Positions 1 through 11,439 of a stretch of DNA of 64,000 nucleotides are shown here, one piece after another. Made by a program: the position numbers and the translations under genes. Source of the DNA: Prostheceraeus crozeri (lineage: Eukaryota; Platyhelminthes; Polycladida; Euryleptidae); assembly GCA_907163375.1 (NCBI GenBank), contig CAJQUW010004726.1, positions 62,001 through 126,000 on the forward strand, in the 5' to 3' direction. The notes below the pieces were generated by a model that did not search any database, had not been told where the DNA came from, and saw nothing but the letters and a program-made list of their open reading frames with translations. Positions within the stretch are counted from its first letter, which is position 1. Each line of letters starts with the position of its first letter.

Positions 1-1
1 A

Positions 2-127
2 TTAAATTTGGTTGATGAAGGGAAACGAGTTCTTAAAAATATTCTCCACAATGTTGATGATTTAATTGAAATTAAAGAAACAAAAGATGGTTCTGGAATA
101 TATCTAAGTCCTAGTATGATTCGGTAA
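2..127 (+). CDS. C-terminal end of an unidentified gene (starts before window)
   Basis: An open frame enters from the left edge and ends at a TAA at 125-127, giving 41 residues that end in GSGIYLSPSMIR. It lies 52 bp upstream of the PLA2-integrase ORF on the same strand and has the same A/T-rich codon use, so it probably belongs to the same element. Short 'GSG-hydrophobic-LSP' tails occur on accessory proteins of Polinton-like elements. I infer, without proof, that it is the tail of the same membrane-protein family that begins at 63,294. Function unknown. Confidence 0.45.
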   Translation, partial: LNLVDEGKRVLKNILHNVDDLIEIKETKDGSGIYLSPSMIR

Positions 128-179
128 TGACCTCAGGACCTTTGGTCCATAAGGTAAAACATTAATTTTATCTTTTAAA

Positions 180-1136
180 ATGAATTCTAAAAATTCCGAA
201 AATTTAATTAAATTAAAAATTTCTAATTTAGATTTATTAAATTTTCTATTAAACAAAAATAAAACCTCAAATTGTAAAATTTATGAAAGTAACGCCATAC
301 AAAAAACATTAGAAAACTTTCCTGGATTTATTTGGAGTAAATATTCGAAAGAAAAACATCTTCCTGGTCATTCATATACTGGTCCAGGAACTCGATTAGA
401 TATAAGACTAGATGAGAATAATAATCCGAAACCAGGTGAAGAACCAATAAATAGAGTAGATGCCGCAGCTTACAGGCATGATTTAGCTTATCGAAATCAT
501 GATCTAAGTTCTCGACATGCAGCTGATAAGAAGATGATTCAAGAATTAGATAGTATTCAAAATCCTACATTTAGAGAAAAAATTGAAAGAATGTTTGTTA
601 AGAAAGCTTTACAAGCTAAAATATTATTCGGTCAGGGTTTAAATGAAACGACAGCAAAGCTGTCTGAGAGCAACGCTCGAACCTACGCGTCTGAAATTCA
701 TAAAGAATATAGAAAGCCTAAATATTTATTGAAAGTAAAAGTATTTAATAAAGATGATATTTGGAGTGCTGATCTTATTCATATGCCGAATGAAGGAGGG
801 TTTAAGTACGCATTGACCGTTATAGATTTATATACAGGAAACGCTTGGGTAAAGCCTTTAAAAAATAAAAGTGGTCTGTCAGTTAAATATGCGTCTGAAG
901 AAATCTTTAAAGAAAGTAATAGAAAGCCAAGGAAATTGTTTGTTGATAAAGGGGCGGAATTTTATAACCGAAACGTTCAGCCACTATTTGAAACTGTTTA
1001 TTCAACTGAAAATGAAGGGAAGGCCGTAGTGATAGAAAGATTCAATAGATCATTAAAAAATAAAATTTTCAAAAAAATTACTGAGCGAGGAAATCAGAAA
1101 TGGTTGAAGATATTACCAGGAGTTGTAGAAAAATAA
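180..1136 (+). CDS. Phospholipase A2-like domain fused to truncated retroviral-type integrase
   Basis: 318 residues from an ATG with an A-rich upstream context. Residues 50-135 form a parvovirus/Polinton-type PLA2 domain: calcium-loop motif YTGPGT (66-71) and catalytic HDLAY (100-104). In parvoviruses this lipase opens endosomal membranes. Residues 165-318 are an rve-type integrase core: D198 in SADLIHM, D256 in VDKGAEFYN and E286 in IERFNRSLK. D256 and E286 are 29 residues apart rather than the usual ~35, so a short internal deletion is likely. The ORF stops right after KILPGVVEK, before the C-terminal SH3/chromodomain part normal for Polinton integrases, and runs into a tandem repeat. I see no frameshift between the two domains, so the fusion is read directly. 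Catalytic competence is doubtful. Confidence 0.8.
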   Translation: MNSKNSENLIKLKISNLDLLNFLLNKNKTSNCKIYESNAIQKTLENFPGFIWSKYSKEKHLPGHSYTGPGTRLDIRLDENNNPKPGEEPINRVDAAAYRHDLAYRNHDLSSRHAADKKMIQELDSIQNPTFREKIERMFVKKALQAKILFGQGLNETTAKLSESNARTYASEIHKEYRKPKYLLKVKVFNKDDIWSADLIHMPNEGGFKYALTVIDLYTGNAWVKPLKNKSGLSVKYASEEIFKESNRKPRKLFVDKGAEFYNRNVQPLFETVYSTENEGKAVVIERFNRSLKNKIFKKITERGNQKWLKILPGVVEK

Positions 1137-1410
1137 AATAAAATAAAATCAAATCAGCTACTACTATTCAACTTCCTTAAAACAATCGGTTATTAACTAT
1201 AATATTACAAATTGCATTAACAACATGTCTACAGCGTGGATAACGAATTTTCGTTCTCCAGTAAAATCAAATCAAATCAAATCAGCTACTACTATTCAAC
1301 TTCCTTAAAACAATCGGTTATTAACTATAATATTACAAATTGCATTAACAACATGTCCACAGCGTGGACAACGAATTTTCGTTCTCCAGTAAAATAAAAT
1401 AAAATCAGCT
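1137..1410. repeat. Two tandem ~126-bp repeats plus AAAAT-rich tract
   Basis: The block starting 'aaatcagctactacta' and ending 'gttctccagtaaaat' occurs twice in tandem (about 1137-1262 and 1263-1390) with only a few substitutions, and the start of a third unit follows. It directly follows the truncated integrase stop, so repeat expansion may have replaced the gene's 3' end. Confidence 0.85.
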
Positions 1411-1484
1411 ACTACTACTTTTAAGTTCTTTTAAGCTTCTTTCCAAAAGCTTTCATACTTCCGAAGACAATCTTCTAATAATGA

Positions 1485-1727
1485 TTAATTCGATTTCAAA
1501 AAACGTAAGGGTACATTTAGTCTACAAATCTTTGGAAAAATAGATGCCATCTTACCTAATTCAATTGCAAATGCAATTTCAGTCCTTGAATAAGAAATGT
1601 TATTAGTTTGCAATAAATGTTGAAAGTATGCCTTATCCTTTTCACACAGATCCAGTAAATAATTCGCGTGTTTTCCCAGGTAGATTTTCATCAGTATGTT
1701 AATAACGTTATTTTTCTTCTCCATCAC
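1485..1727 (-). CDS. Hypothetical 80-aa protein in PLA2-integrase element
   Basis: An 80-residue ORF starting MMEKKNNVINILMK. It is rich in Leu, Ile and Lys, probably helical, and has no recognised motif. It shares strand and base composition with the next upstream ORF (1740-2102), so the two could form one minus-strand transcript convergent with the PLA2-integrase gene. Not recognised; it could be a chance ORF in A/T-rich DNA. Confidence 0.35.
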   Translation of the reverse strand: MMEKKNNVINILMKIYLGKHANYLLDLCEKDKAYFQHLLQTNNISYSRTEIAFAIELGKMASIFPKICRLNVPLRFLKSN

Positions 1728-1739
1728 ATAAAGAGTATT

Positions 1740-2102
1740 TTAATTTGCAATGGCTTTAGCAGTATCTCCTGAAGGCTCAACAAAGTCTTCTAAGGAATCC
1801 ACAAATTCATATCGGGTAGATTAAGACGTCGATAATTGATGATGAAGGTCGTCAATCTTTCCGCCCCTTTCTCTTTCTTTCTTTTCTTTCACGAGTAAGC
1901 GTTTTGCTTTTCTTCTCCGTTTTCTTTCCTTATCAAAAAATGTAGGGTCAAAAATAATAGGAAATTTCTCCATTTGTTCAATGATGAAAGTGTTGTATTC
2001 TTCCTTCTTATCATTGGGAATATATCGTTTTGAAATTTCTGCAAATAACTCCGGAAACGTAGCAATAATGTTTGTCTGCTCTTCGATAACTTCTTGTGTC
2101 AT
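1740..2102 (-). CDS. Hypothetical charged protein with one in-frame stop
   Basis: From ATG at 2102 the frame runs 93 residues to a TAA at 1821-1823. The same frame then stays open for 26 more residues (...EFVDSLEDFVEP...) to a TAA at 1740. The middle is a strongly basic stretch (KERKRRRKAKRLLVKEKKER) that could bind nucleic acid or act as a nuclear signal. The extra C-terminal part is acidic and protein-like, which suggests the first stop is a mutation. No family recognised. It lies between the integrase ORF and the repeat arm of the left element. Confidence 0.4.
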
Positions 2103-2214
2103 GACTGATCACAGCGCAGCACACGATACAATGACAGACGAAAGAGATAAATGAAAACAGTACAGCTGGCAGATGTCTTAACGTCATACGGGTGTGCTGA
2201 CGCACTGGAAAGAA

Positions 2215-2512
2215 TTAAAACAATTTTGCCTAACGTACAATTAAAATCTCATTGTTTCACAGAGTAGTAGCAGAAGCAGCTGTTTGTTCTTTAATACATT
2301 GTTTCCTTTCAAATGTTTGAGTGGGGGTCACAGCTCTTTGCTCTGAAATGCCTTTTCTTCATAAATGCGAGAAGCAGATGTTCTCTACAATTGAGTGATC
2401 ATCTGACTGCAAAGCAGTAGCAACAACAGGAATTGTAAGAACGCCAGATGAAATGACAATTGTAAATACTCCTAAACTTATTGCTAAGAATATGCCAATT
2501 CCTTCAAATATT
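2215..2512. other. No gene seen
   Basis: About 300 bp of A/T-rich sequence between the minus-strand ORFs and the repeat arm. I see no ORF with a recognisable motif and no clear promoter. Confidence 0.5.
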
Positions 2513-2990
2513 ATTAGTCACATGATATATTTTAAAAACCTGAAAGATGGATAAAATTCATGAATTTGAAATTCTCAACTTTTATGATTTTCGGTGTCCT
2601 GGAACGGTCATGATTTACAAGGTAAAAATTGTAATTCTCAAATTTGAGATTCTTAACTTTTATGATTTTTTCGGTGTCCTGGAACGGTCATGATTTTAAG
2701 GGTGAAAATTGTAATTCTCAAATTTGAGATTTTGAAAAATTTGAAAATTGGGTATTTTTAAAAACGCCTAAATTTATGAATTTAGGTCTTCATAACCTGA
2801 AAAATGACCAAAATTCATGAATTTAGACCATTTAAAAAGTACCATTTTTTGAAAAATCGGTATCTTTAAAAACGTCTAAATTCATGAATTTAGGACTTAA
2901 AAACCTGAAAAAGGGTCAAAATTCATGAATTTATGTCGTTTTTAAAGATACTATTTTTTGAATTTTATGGTGTCCTGGAACGGTCTTTTG
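2513..2990 (+). repeat. Repeat arm (probable terminal repeat) of the left virus-like element
   Basis: From 2513 to about 2772 this matches, in reverse complement, 63,027-63,275 near the right edge. Shared landmarks in order are 'agtcacatgatatatttt', 'cctgaaagatggataaaa', two ~70-bp units carrying 'cggtgtcctggaacggtcat', and 'gggtatttttaaaaacgc'. Beyond ~2772 the left arm continues as two ~110-bp units with 'attcatgaatttag' and ends at a last 'ggtgtcctggaacggtc' near 2985, after which the sequence changes character. The arm has the structure of a terminal repeat with internal tandem units. Confidence 0.7.
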
Positions 2991-3059
2991 CCCATTACTG
3001 GAATAGAACGGACATGGCAAGCAATAGCTCGTCGTAGACATGCGCTGCTAGACCCACAG

Positions 3060-3560
3060 AATTGGACAGCTCGACTCTTGTTCTAATTGACTAGAAAGGA
3101 AGCATTGGAACATGTAACGTAAAGGAAATGGCACAATCTCCTGACATGATACCACAGCAATCGAACAATGACCAACCAGCTCAACATTAAACACGCCAAA
3201 TCGTGTTATGTTTCAGTGACTGCTATCAACCGGCTTTCACAGCCAAGAGACACAGTTGATGTCAAGTTCTACAGAGAAGTTTGTGAGCGTTTTTTCGTGC
3301 GCCTGCTAACTTTTTTAATAATGATCGGAAGGACCAACATCATCGAGAAAACTTTTGCGCAATGATCAAAATTCTTCGAATCTGAAGAAATCTTGACGAT
3401 CGGAGCATTTTGAAGGATTTCACAGCAATCCGCAAGCCACGCACGACTATTTTTCCTATGTTTGTAGGGCATTGAACATTTCTTTTTGCCCACTTATCAA
3501 GTTCCTGCATGCGCCATCGTTTTGAATCAGTTTGCACGTCTAGCAAACTGATACGGTTGA
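3060..3560 (-). repeat. Dispersed ~500-bp repeat, copy 1
   Basis: Reverse-complement match to 10,910-11,430 and same-strand match to 22,615-23,125. Each copy preserves an ORF of about 74 codons starting MGKKK (here 3269-3493, minus) and a 'ttttgaatcagtttgcac..tctagcaaa' terminal-like motif. A further copy of that motif lies at 3930-3990. Probably a non-autonomous transposon. No transposase motif is visible. Confidence 0.75.
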
Positions 3561-3599
3561 ACTATCTAATTCTGTGGCAGCACCTAACTTAAATTGCGA

Positions 3600-5515
3600 A
3601 CAGCAAGTCAGTTGATGCAGTGTCCAGCAAAAGAGTGTCATGGAACAAAAATTGAGAAAATTGACCAATCAGATAACACCATCATTGCAACAGGCTGTAG
3701 AGAAATACACTTCGTTCTAATCGCTGAACTGCACCTCAGCTGCCACTGCACCACTGACGTCATGTTCTGTGTCAGAAGAAATTGCGATAAATGCCATAAC
3801 GAGGTCATCGTCGTCATCTGCTGCACAACACATGAACTGCTAGTGTAAAGCAGACCTTAGGCTGACAAATCTAACAAATTTCTAACAGTATCACTCACCC
3901 ATTGAATTTTGCCCATTTAGTAAGTTTCTGCTTGTGCCATCGTTTTGAATCAGTTTGCACTTCTAGCAAAGTGAGACGCTTGAGGAATCAATTTCTGTGA
4001 TCGTAGCAATTCCTGTATTCTAATTCTGTGGCTAGAACAGCAGTAGCTAAAAGATGGCGGCTTCCAGTAGTTGACGATACACTTTGTAAATATTCAAGGT
4101 TGCTATCATTTCTCTTTATGTAGAAAATTATTTTGAAAAAAATAAATCGCAATAAATCCCAGATGTTGCATACTTCGGTTATCTGATTCTTCTTAAGATC
4201 TAGGAACATTGACGCAGATCGGTGCTTAAATGAGTGGCTGAAATGATCATCAACTTAAATGCGTGAGCCACTGACGTATTCTTCCTGTGTTCGCGCACGA
4301 GCTTGTTATTATTTTGAATTTGTAGATTGTCACCCATCATTCAATAAAGCAACGATTCTCCAGTTGTATTGCAAGTTACGATGCTTCAAGCATCGGAAAC
4401 TTCCATTTGTTTATGTAGATCCATGTACTTCCGTGTTTGGTACACTTAATAACGTAGTGATTAATAAGTAACTTAATTGCGTAACATTCAATTAATCACG
4501 CAAAATGAGATCAATCATTTTTATGATCATGATTGAACTTTGAAGGCAGACATCTCCTATATAAAGCAGAAATGTGATATTTCTCGTAGCCGGTGGCTTG
4601 CCCGATTTGCCGTCAAAGATAATGAAAACGTCATGACAACCGATGCTATTCTTGCAGATAAACAAAAAGACTGTCCAAATCACAGCATGATTCTTACATG
4701 TTTTATGTGGTGAAGACGTGAATTTAGAAAATTTAGCAGAGGATTGTGAATTGAGATAGACTATTCTTATATCTTCTTCATTTCAACTTCTTACTCCAAT
4801 TGAATTCCGACCCGTGCAGACGGCATTCATATCTTTTGCGAAGCATTTCATCTCGTCAGATCAACGCTAATTACGAGTATGATACGAATCGGCTCAATAT
4901 CTATTCATATTTATTTCAACTGGCAGATTTATCCATAGATGATTTCTGTACAAATGAAGAGAATCTCGCGTTTATATCCTTGTGATCGTTTGCATAACCC
5001 AAAAAACTTGAGGCTATACGAAACTGAGACTTAAAGCGACTGAAGACATGTCTTCCCCCTCATGCTTACCCCGAACGCACCAAGGGTTGAAAAACGAAGT
5101 GTTTTCTCCAATTACAAAAGTCAGAAAGCGGACTAAATCTTTATATCTGCAGACTTGGAGACATATCTTGCTGATTCATCAGGGAATAGTGAAGTTGAAT
5201 GTCAAATTGCTAGTATAAAAGCATTCTCTTGCGCAATTCATCAGAAGAAGTATCAACACCTTTATTCTCAAAATCGCAGAACTCCGTAATGTTGTCTAAT
5301 AAGCTAATAACCAACGTTGCATTTCAACATGGGACTATGACATGAATTTGAATTTGTCTGATTCGCTGTTGTTGTCATGAAATTGTTTCTGAAAGCATTA
5401 ACAAAATGGATTCTACTTCTCATATTCAAGCCGTGACCAGATATTCTGAAGAGAAATTCTCGAAATTCTTTTATACAACTAAAAATCAAAATAGTGTTTA
5501 AATGCAAGCGAAATA
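3600..5515. other. Intergenic, no gene seen
   Basis: Only short, motif-free ORFs. A partial end motif of the ~500-bp repeat lies at 3880-3995. A short segment (4175-4260, 'ttaagatctaggaacattgac') recurs at 18,535-18,620 in the same orientation. Confidence 0.5.
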
Positions 5516-5520
5516 TTGTA

Positions 5521-5640
5521 TACCGGCGCAGTGTCCTTGTGATAGAGTGTTCGCTCTGCGTCTGGAGACCTGGGTTCAAACCTTGGTCGGTTCAGATGGA
5601 TCGGTCAGACGGAAAAAACGCTCGCCAAGCGTGTGAGTCT
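5521..5640 (+). repeat. tRNA-derived SINE-like unit
   Basis: A tRNA-like left part contains a box A-like 'gtgatagagtgttcgc' and a good box B 'gggttcaaacc' at ordinary spacing, followed by a non-tRNA tail. It lacks a convincing acceptor stem, so I call a tRNA-derived SINE head rather than a functional tRNA gene. Confidence 0.5.
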
Positions 5641-5649
5641 AAGTAATTA

Positions 5650-7075
5650 TCACATGAATAGCACTTTAAGCACTACTCATAAAAGGCATTACAAGTAAAA
5701 CTGTCAGTTTAATGGCACAAACACTGGATTCCAAGTCACAAAACGTTGAGATCATCATGTCTTACAAATTGAAGATTGAGTAGGGCGGTTCGCCGAAATA
5801 AAGTTTGGAAAAGTAAAAACAAATTATTTGTGTGTCGAAACATAAATCAATTTTAATTTCTTTAATTAATTTATTTATTCAGTATACTTATATTGCGCTG
5901 TACCCAATTAAAATGTTATCTAAATCTTTCTTTGAAGTTTAGTTAATATTGCTAGAAAAATAAATAATTTATTGCTGCAACAGCGGATTTTATGTCGTAG
6001 GTGAAAATTAATCTCAGAAATGAAGTCGAATTGAAAAACGAGATCAAAATTGTTAATTGTATTCGCCTTCATTATAGAACAATGTTATTTTATCATCTTT
6101 CATATGATATGATGCTTGCACTATTTTCTTTATTCGCTGTCAGCCTCAAATCCTCCATCGCGCTCTTCTGGCCTTAGCCCATCAATCGAAACAGAACGTG
6201 AATATGACGCGATCTGAGGGAAAGTCCGTATTCTATCACTTCCAACTCAATGGTCACGGGTCAATGACATTCACGGTTCATAGGCTTGGTGGGTCACACA
6301 GGTCATGGATCACTAATGGTGATTCGTTTTTAGCTCTGACTGCAACAATAGGTGTGTGGAAGGAAGGCCAGAAGGAATGTCACCCAAAGTGAGAGCTCTT
6401 GAGTATGTACCTTTTGTTATTGCTGAAATCCCAGAAGTCACGAAAACCACTCAGCTAAGAAGCACTACAATTGAGACCAACTGGGCGATTAGTTTTTAAA
6501 TCTTGCAACTGTCTCGTTTTTTAAAAGGAGTGAAAATTTCTAAAAATACAAATTTATTTAATCCTTTGTTTGCATCCCACTTATTGGGCCTACTCATGAT
6601 ATATACTGATGATGCTGATACAAAAATGGGCAAATTTGAGAGTTTGACTTCTAGACATTGAATCTGCCAAAAGTTAGGTTGATCGTACAGAAGGAGTTGG
6701 TGAGATCTGCTAAGAAATTCAGAACATTTAACGATTCGATTCCTATTATGATGAAATATACGCTTCCTATCATAAATTTTTAGCAGATTCTTAATTATTT
6801 TTGCAAATGCAAATTTATGTTGTATTCAATGAGGGAATCTGGCCTTCTACACGTGTTCAAATTTCAGAAGGCCTAGACTGCTGAAAGTTCGTCTGATTCT
6901 TCATTTCATGCAATGAGAATTGATATGTCATCTGCTATTTTCATTGTCTTGCATGTATTTCACCACAACTGAAACAGTTTGATCGTGAAGGCCTCGTCGT
7001 CATTTATAACACAGCAATTCATAATTCAGGGGTCTAGAAGCTAATAAGTTCAGAAGCTAGTAGCCGATGTTTAGA
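5650..7075. other. Intergenic, no gene seen
   Basis: A/T-rich sequence without ORFs that carry a recognisable motif, and no clear repeat. Confidence 0.5.
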
Positions 7076-7080
7076 AGTTG

Positions 7081-7142
7081 TGAACTGATAAATAATAGTC
7101 TACTAAAATTCAGTTGCATAAACGACTATTATTTATCAGTTC
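7081..7142. repeat. Perfect 20-bp inverted repeat at the edge of a Harbinger relic
   Basis: Arms at 7081-7100 and 7123-7142 are perfect reverse complements (first arm tgaactgataaataatagtc) separated by 22 bp that contain 'gttgcataaa'. The same 'ttgcataaa' motif appears reversed at 8528-8537 on the far side of the Harbinger pseudogene, so this is probably a terminal structure. Confidence 0.8.
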
Positions 7143-7499
7143 ATCCGCTCCGCTGCTAAACTTTTATCAGCGGATAAGCGGAATCTCTGTCGGATGAGGT
7201 GCTATAATTAGGTTGACCTACTTAGACTGCAGTCGATTGGCTTGCTAATGCTGTCGTCAAACACCTATTGACCATGAAATTTCATGCTTCTACTGCAAAC
7301 CGGTACCTTGATTATTGTGATCAACTGATTAGCCATTTGACAACATGTTAACTGAGGCACAGAAGCTGATATTCTTGAAAGAATTACAAGAAGGGACATA
7401 TGACCACTTTCAAGCTCCAGAATCATATCAGGCGATGGAATACTATGAAAGTCAATACATAAATTGTGCAGCGCTGTACAGCACTTGACTTATTCGCAA

Positions 7500-8240
7500 G
7501 CATATTCTGGGGATTTCACACGAAGACACCTTTAAGAACAGTGAAATACTGCTTAAGTAATCCAAATGCACGTTCAACAACGCATCTCGTTGACTTGTGA
7601 GCATTGTTGAAGTCCATTTCGGCCTGGGCTGATGGATTTCGAATAGGTGGAATCAGCCAGTCATTGCACGGATATGTCGAATCACCCAATATAATAGCAC
7701 CAGCTGGGAATGGTCGCCAGTTTGTTTCAAATAGTTAAAATAATGATGTATTTCGGAATACTCGCGAGTCATGTACACTTCCGGGACATTTTGCGCTACA
7801 AAATACAAATTTCAACTTTGGATCACAGACAAAGACGGCGTCGATGGAGTGATCGCCATGCCGGTTGACAAATTGATTCTCGTCTCTGCTTGGAGCCTAT
7901 ATTTTATATGGGTACCATCTACCACACCACAGACGCTGATCACAAGCGATTTCAAAAAACTGAATTGATAAATTTTGCAAATCAGCTGGATAGCAAACCA
8001 ATTGTTCAAAGAGCATTTCGTTGATTGTGTGTACTACATCATAAATACATCGACAGACCGAGCTGTTGTGGACTCCATGCGCGTCAGCCGTTAAGTGGTA
8101 GAATCCGTTAAGAATCCAGATAAGAATTTGTTCTCTGGGAGAAAGGGCGTGATTTCGATGCCTTATATGTTTCAGTTTGTCTCCATTTCTATCTAGAATG
8201 AAGTCTATCATCACACTATTCAGTCAAAACTTTTCCTTGT
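7500..8240 (-). pseudogene. PIF/Harbinger transposase relic (HARBI1-like), copy 1
   Basis: Minus-strand fragments in several frames follow the HARBI1 nuclease order: an N-terminal helical part (LSPREQILIWILNGFYH), the first catalytic block CGVVDGTHIKY near 7930, the second block GAIILGDSTYPCNDWLIPP near 7650, and the final block STRCVVERAFGLLKQYF near 7550. The three acidic catalytic residues (DGTH, GDST, VVER) are all visible, but frameshifts separate them and part of the centre is altered. PIF/Harbinger nucleases cut and paste DNA into TWA-type 3-bp sites. This copy is dead. Flanking motifs suggest an element of roughly 7.1-8.54 kb. Confidence 0.8.
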
Positions 8241-8871
8241 GATCATCCTCATTGCAATCAAAATGCCTTCGACTTTTGAAAACTCGTTCTTTCCTGTCGT
8301 TGTTGTTCATTTCGTAGTAGCTGTCACGAGAATAACCGTGCAATGCAAAAAAAGAGTGTGTCTTGACTTATAGAATTTATCAGTGAAATCCGATATCTTA
8401 GTAGCTGCTAAACTGAATGAACAGTTTTATGCAACTGATAATTTAGAAGCTCATAAAATTTTAGTAGCTCCTAAGATTTTATCAGTGAATCCGTAGTAGC
8501 TGCTAAATTCAGCAGCTGATAAAATTCTTTATGCAACAGACAATCTCTTAGGATGGATTGCAACGGAAAACAGAGCTTCGGTCTAAATTTTAGTCAATAG
8601 GTCTGTGCTGCGTGGACCACATGTTCCAGATTGGGTTGCAACACACTCTGTTTTAGGTAGCACAGAGTGACTACGAAAAACAGAGCGTCGATTTGCTTCC
8701 ATTTATTTCAAGGTCATTTGTGACGCCAACATCACATGTGACTTGACGAAGTGCATGTGTGTCTCTGTTCGCTTCATTCATAAATGACAGCTGTGACCTA
8801 GTTCGCACCAATAAATACGATATCAACATAGCTATCAGTAGTTTATCTAGCGTGTCTGTTTTCATTTTCAT

Positions 8872-9299
8872 GTCCATCATGTCCAAGAGCGAAAACTACA
8901 GCGAGGCTGAGAAGTTTCATCTGCTTGAGCTTGTGACTCAGTCCTGGGAGATTATTGAGAACACTAGAAATAATCCCATCGTGAATGCTCAGAAAGGCAA
9001 ATGCTGGGAAGACATTCAAGCAAAATGTAACTTCAAGTTTCCTACATGATCAGTGACAGTCAGTAAACTAAGAAATCTGCACTTACGCTTAAAAGTTGAA
9101 GCGAGAAAAGACTTCAGAGAAAATAAGAAGGCTCGGTATGCAACTGGTGGCGGACGTCTTCCAAAGGAGCCCTCTCAACTATCGAAAATGGTGATAGATG
9201 CCTGCCCAAATCTGACATACGAGCTGCAAAACGAGTTTGATGACGATGCAGTAGAAGAAAACAACCCTGTGACACATCGACTGTTGACACTGATGTCTT
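8872..9299 (+). pseudogene. Myb/SANT-like DNA-binding protein of a Harbinger element
   Basis: From ATG near 8872 the frame reads MSIMSKSENYSEAEKFHLLELV..., a Myb/SANT-like (MADF/zeste-type) domain with conserved spaced tryptophans (SWEII, KCWEDI). A TGA at 9047-9049 interrupts it, and the same frame then continues to 9299 with LRNLHLRLKVEARKDFRENKK. PIF/Harbinger elements encode such a partner protein, which helps the nuclease enter the nucleus and bind element ends. It is divergent from the HARBI1-like gene 240 bp downstream, the classic arrangement. The stop and the lack of a long C-terminal part suggest inactivity. Confidence 0.7.
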
Positions 9300-9534
9300 A
9301 ATGGACAATTACGGAATGTATTCCGGAAACTGAAGTTAGAAGTACCTCAATTTAGTATTTTGAATAAAAGTAGATTTTCTGGAACAAAATGCTTTTAATT
9401 TTCTATTCAAAATCAACAAATAAGAAGAAGCAGAGCACAGGTTAGCAGATACATGCATGAGTGATGCATCTCACAACTCGCTGATCACATGAAGGAAGAA
9501 TCATATAGAGTAGGCCTGTGCTTCTGCATGTCAA

Positions 9535-10510
9535 TTAGCTATTGAAAATAGAATTGATCACTGATTCCCGAAACGCAGAGCAGCTTGCTACTCCATGTAG
9601 TGCAGTATCAAAAGTAGAGGGATCTTCCGGGAAATCTTCAGTTTGAGCATCGCTTGAATTTCGACGCAGATAGTTGTGAAGCACGGCACATGCAACTATC
9701 ACCGGCATTGTTGCATTGATATGAAGGCGAATCCTGCTATTTGGGCCGAGAATAGAAAAGCATCGCTTCCATATTCCAAATAGTCTTTCGACCACGTTTC
9801 GACCTCTGCAATGATATTTATTGTAGCGAATTTCTGCAGCTGAACATGGGTTTCGCACTGGAGTCAGCATATATGACTTCGCAGCATACGCACTATCACC
9901 GAGAAGTATCCCGGTTAATGTTCCATTCTCAAGATCTTGATTGAGCCTTGACTCTTCAAAAATGCGAGAATCATGTGCCGCTCCCGGCCAACGAGCAACG
10001 ATATTTCGAATGTCATAATTCGTGTCGGCTACAACTTGTACATTGAGGGAATAGTACCCTTTGCGGTTAACAAACGCACTCTCATGATTACCACCCGGGG
10101 ACTGAATGCGGATATGTGTGCAGTCAATAGCTCCAATGATCCCAGACATCCGTGAAAGCTGTTGAAATGATTCACAAGAAAACGCTCATTTCCAAATGTC
10201 ATCCTTATAAACTCCGACTTCATTTGTGCTATATCTCTACTGAGATATTTAATGATCTTGCACACTGTTCCACGATGTAATCGAAGGTGATCACCAACCA
10301 CCCTGATCCACTTGTGAAAAGGTTCAAAATGACGAACAAGTCAATTAGTGGATTCGTAATTGTATGAGTCGATGAGATCATTCCCGAAGTTCAACACATG
10401 CATGCTTTGAGATGCGATACCGTAGTTTGAAGTCTTGATCATCAAGTATGTTCATCGGATTCAGACTGTCCTTCAGGTCACGATAGAGGTCAATTCTTCT
10501 ATTACTGTAC
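9535..10510 (-). pseudogene. PIF/Harbinger transposase (HARBI1-like), copy 2
   Basis: Minus-strand reading starts near 10,510 (RDLKDSLNPMNILDD, typical of HARBI1 N-termini), continues through a helix-turn-helix-like part (LRLHRGTVCKIIKYLSRDI), and the last 204 residues (9535-10149) are one open frame with the whole DDE core: GAIDCTHIRIQSP, GDSAYAAKSYML and NVVERLFGIWKRCF. A frameshift near 10,150-10,160 separates the N-terminal and nuclease parts, and at least one more lies near 10,310. The nuclease core itself is uninterrupted, so this is a younger copy than the one at 7.5-8.2 kb. It pairs with the Myb/SANT-like gene just upstream. Confidence 0.85.
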
Positions 10511-10909
10511 AGTTCGAAATAGTCAAAAGTCCATTTCCAAGCATCAGCAATTACACTGCAATCTGTCGTCTAACTTTGTTGAAAATCAATTGATCAATCT
10601 GAAAATCAAATGATCTTCTGTCACCTTGCTTTGCTTCATGTTGCTACAAATCGAGCAGGGTGCAGCTTTGTGTTAAATATTTAGCACAAGGCTTCACCTG
10701 CTCGACGTAGCACAAAGGTCGTTGCAGCACAATAATTTCGCAAAACAGAGCTTCGGTCCAAAATTTATTAAAAATTATTAGCTGCTAAACTTTTATGCAA
10801 TAGACCCCAGATAAGTAGCGATTTCAGCAGTGACCACAGAGATAGAATCATTTGCGTGCGGTTAGTCTAGAGCGGACACAATCCTATCCCTGTCATTCAC
10901 AGAATTAGA

Positions 10910-11430
10910 TTGTTTAATCGTATCACTTTGCTATACGTGCAAACTGATTCAAACAGATGGCACATGCAGGAACTTCATAAGTGGGCAAAAAGAAATATTT
11001 AATACCTTACAGAGATAGGAAAAATAGTCGTGCGTTGATTGCGGATTGCTCTGAATTCCTTCAAAATGCTCCGATCACCACGATACCTTCAGATTCGAAG
11101 AATTCAGATCATTGCGCAAACGCTTTCTCGATGATGTTGGGCCCTGCGATCATTTTAAAAAAGGTTAGCAGGCGCATGAAAAAACGTTCAAAAACTTCTC
11201 TGTAGAGCTTGATATCGGCTGTCTCTTTGCTGTGTGATCCGGTTGATAGCAGTCATTGAAACTTTGCACAATTTGGCGTGTTTAGTGTTGAACTGGTTAC
11301 TCATTGTTCGTTTGCTATGGTATTAAAGTCAGGAGATTGTGCCATTTCCTTTACGTTACATGTTCCAATGCTTCCCTTCTAGTCAAACAGAACAAGAGAC
11401 GAGCTGTCTAATTCTGTGCTGCCATTGCTT
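10910..11430 (+). repeat. Dispersed ~500-bp repeat, copy 2
   Basis: Opposite orientation to the copies at 3.1 and 22.6 kb. It keeps a 74-codon ORF (10,981-11,205) with the same start (MGKKK) and end (KTSL), and the 'gtcaggagattgtgccatttcc' tail. Confidence 0.75.
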
Positions 11431-11439
11431 GAAATGATA

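Noticed and set aside
5521-5640. Functional tRNA gene
   Set aside because: Box A and B words are present but no convincing acceptor or anticodon stem; fits a tRNA-derived SINE head. The same holds for 23,258-23,335.
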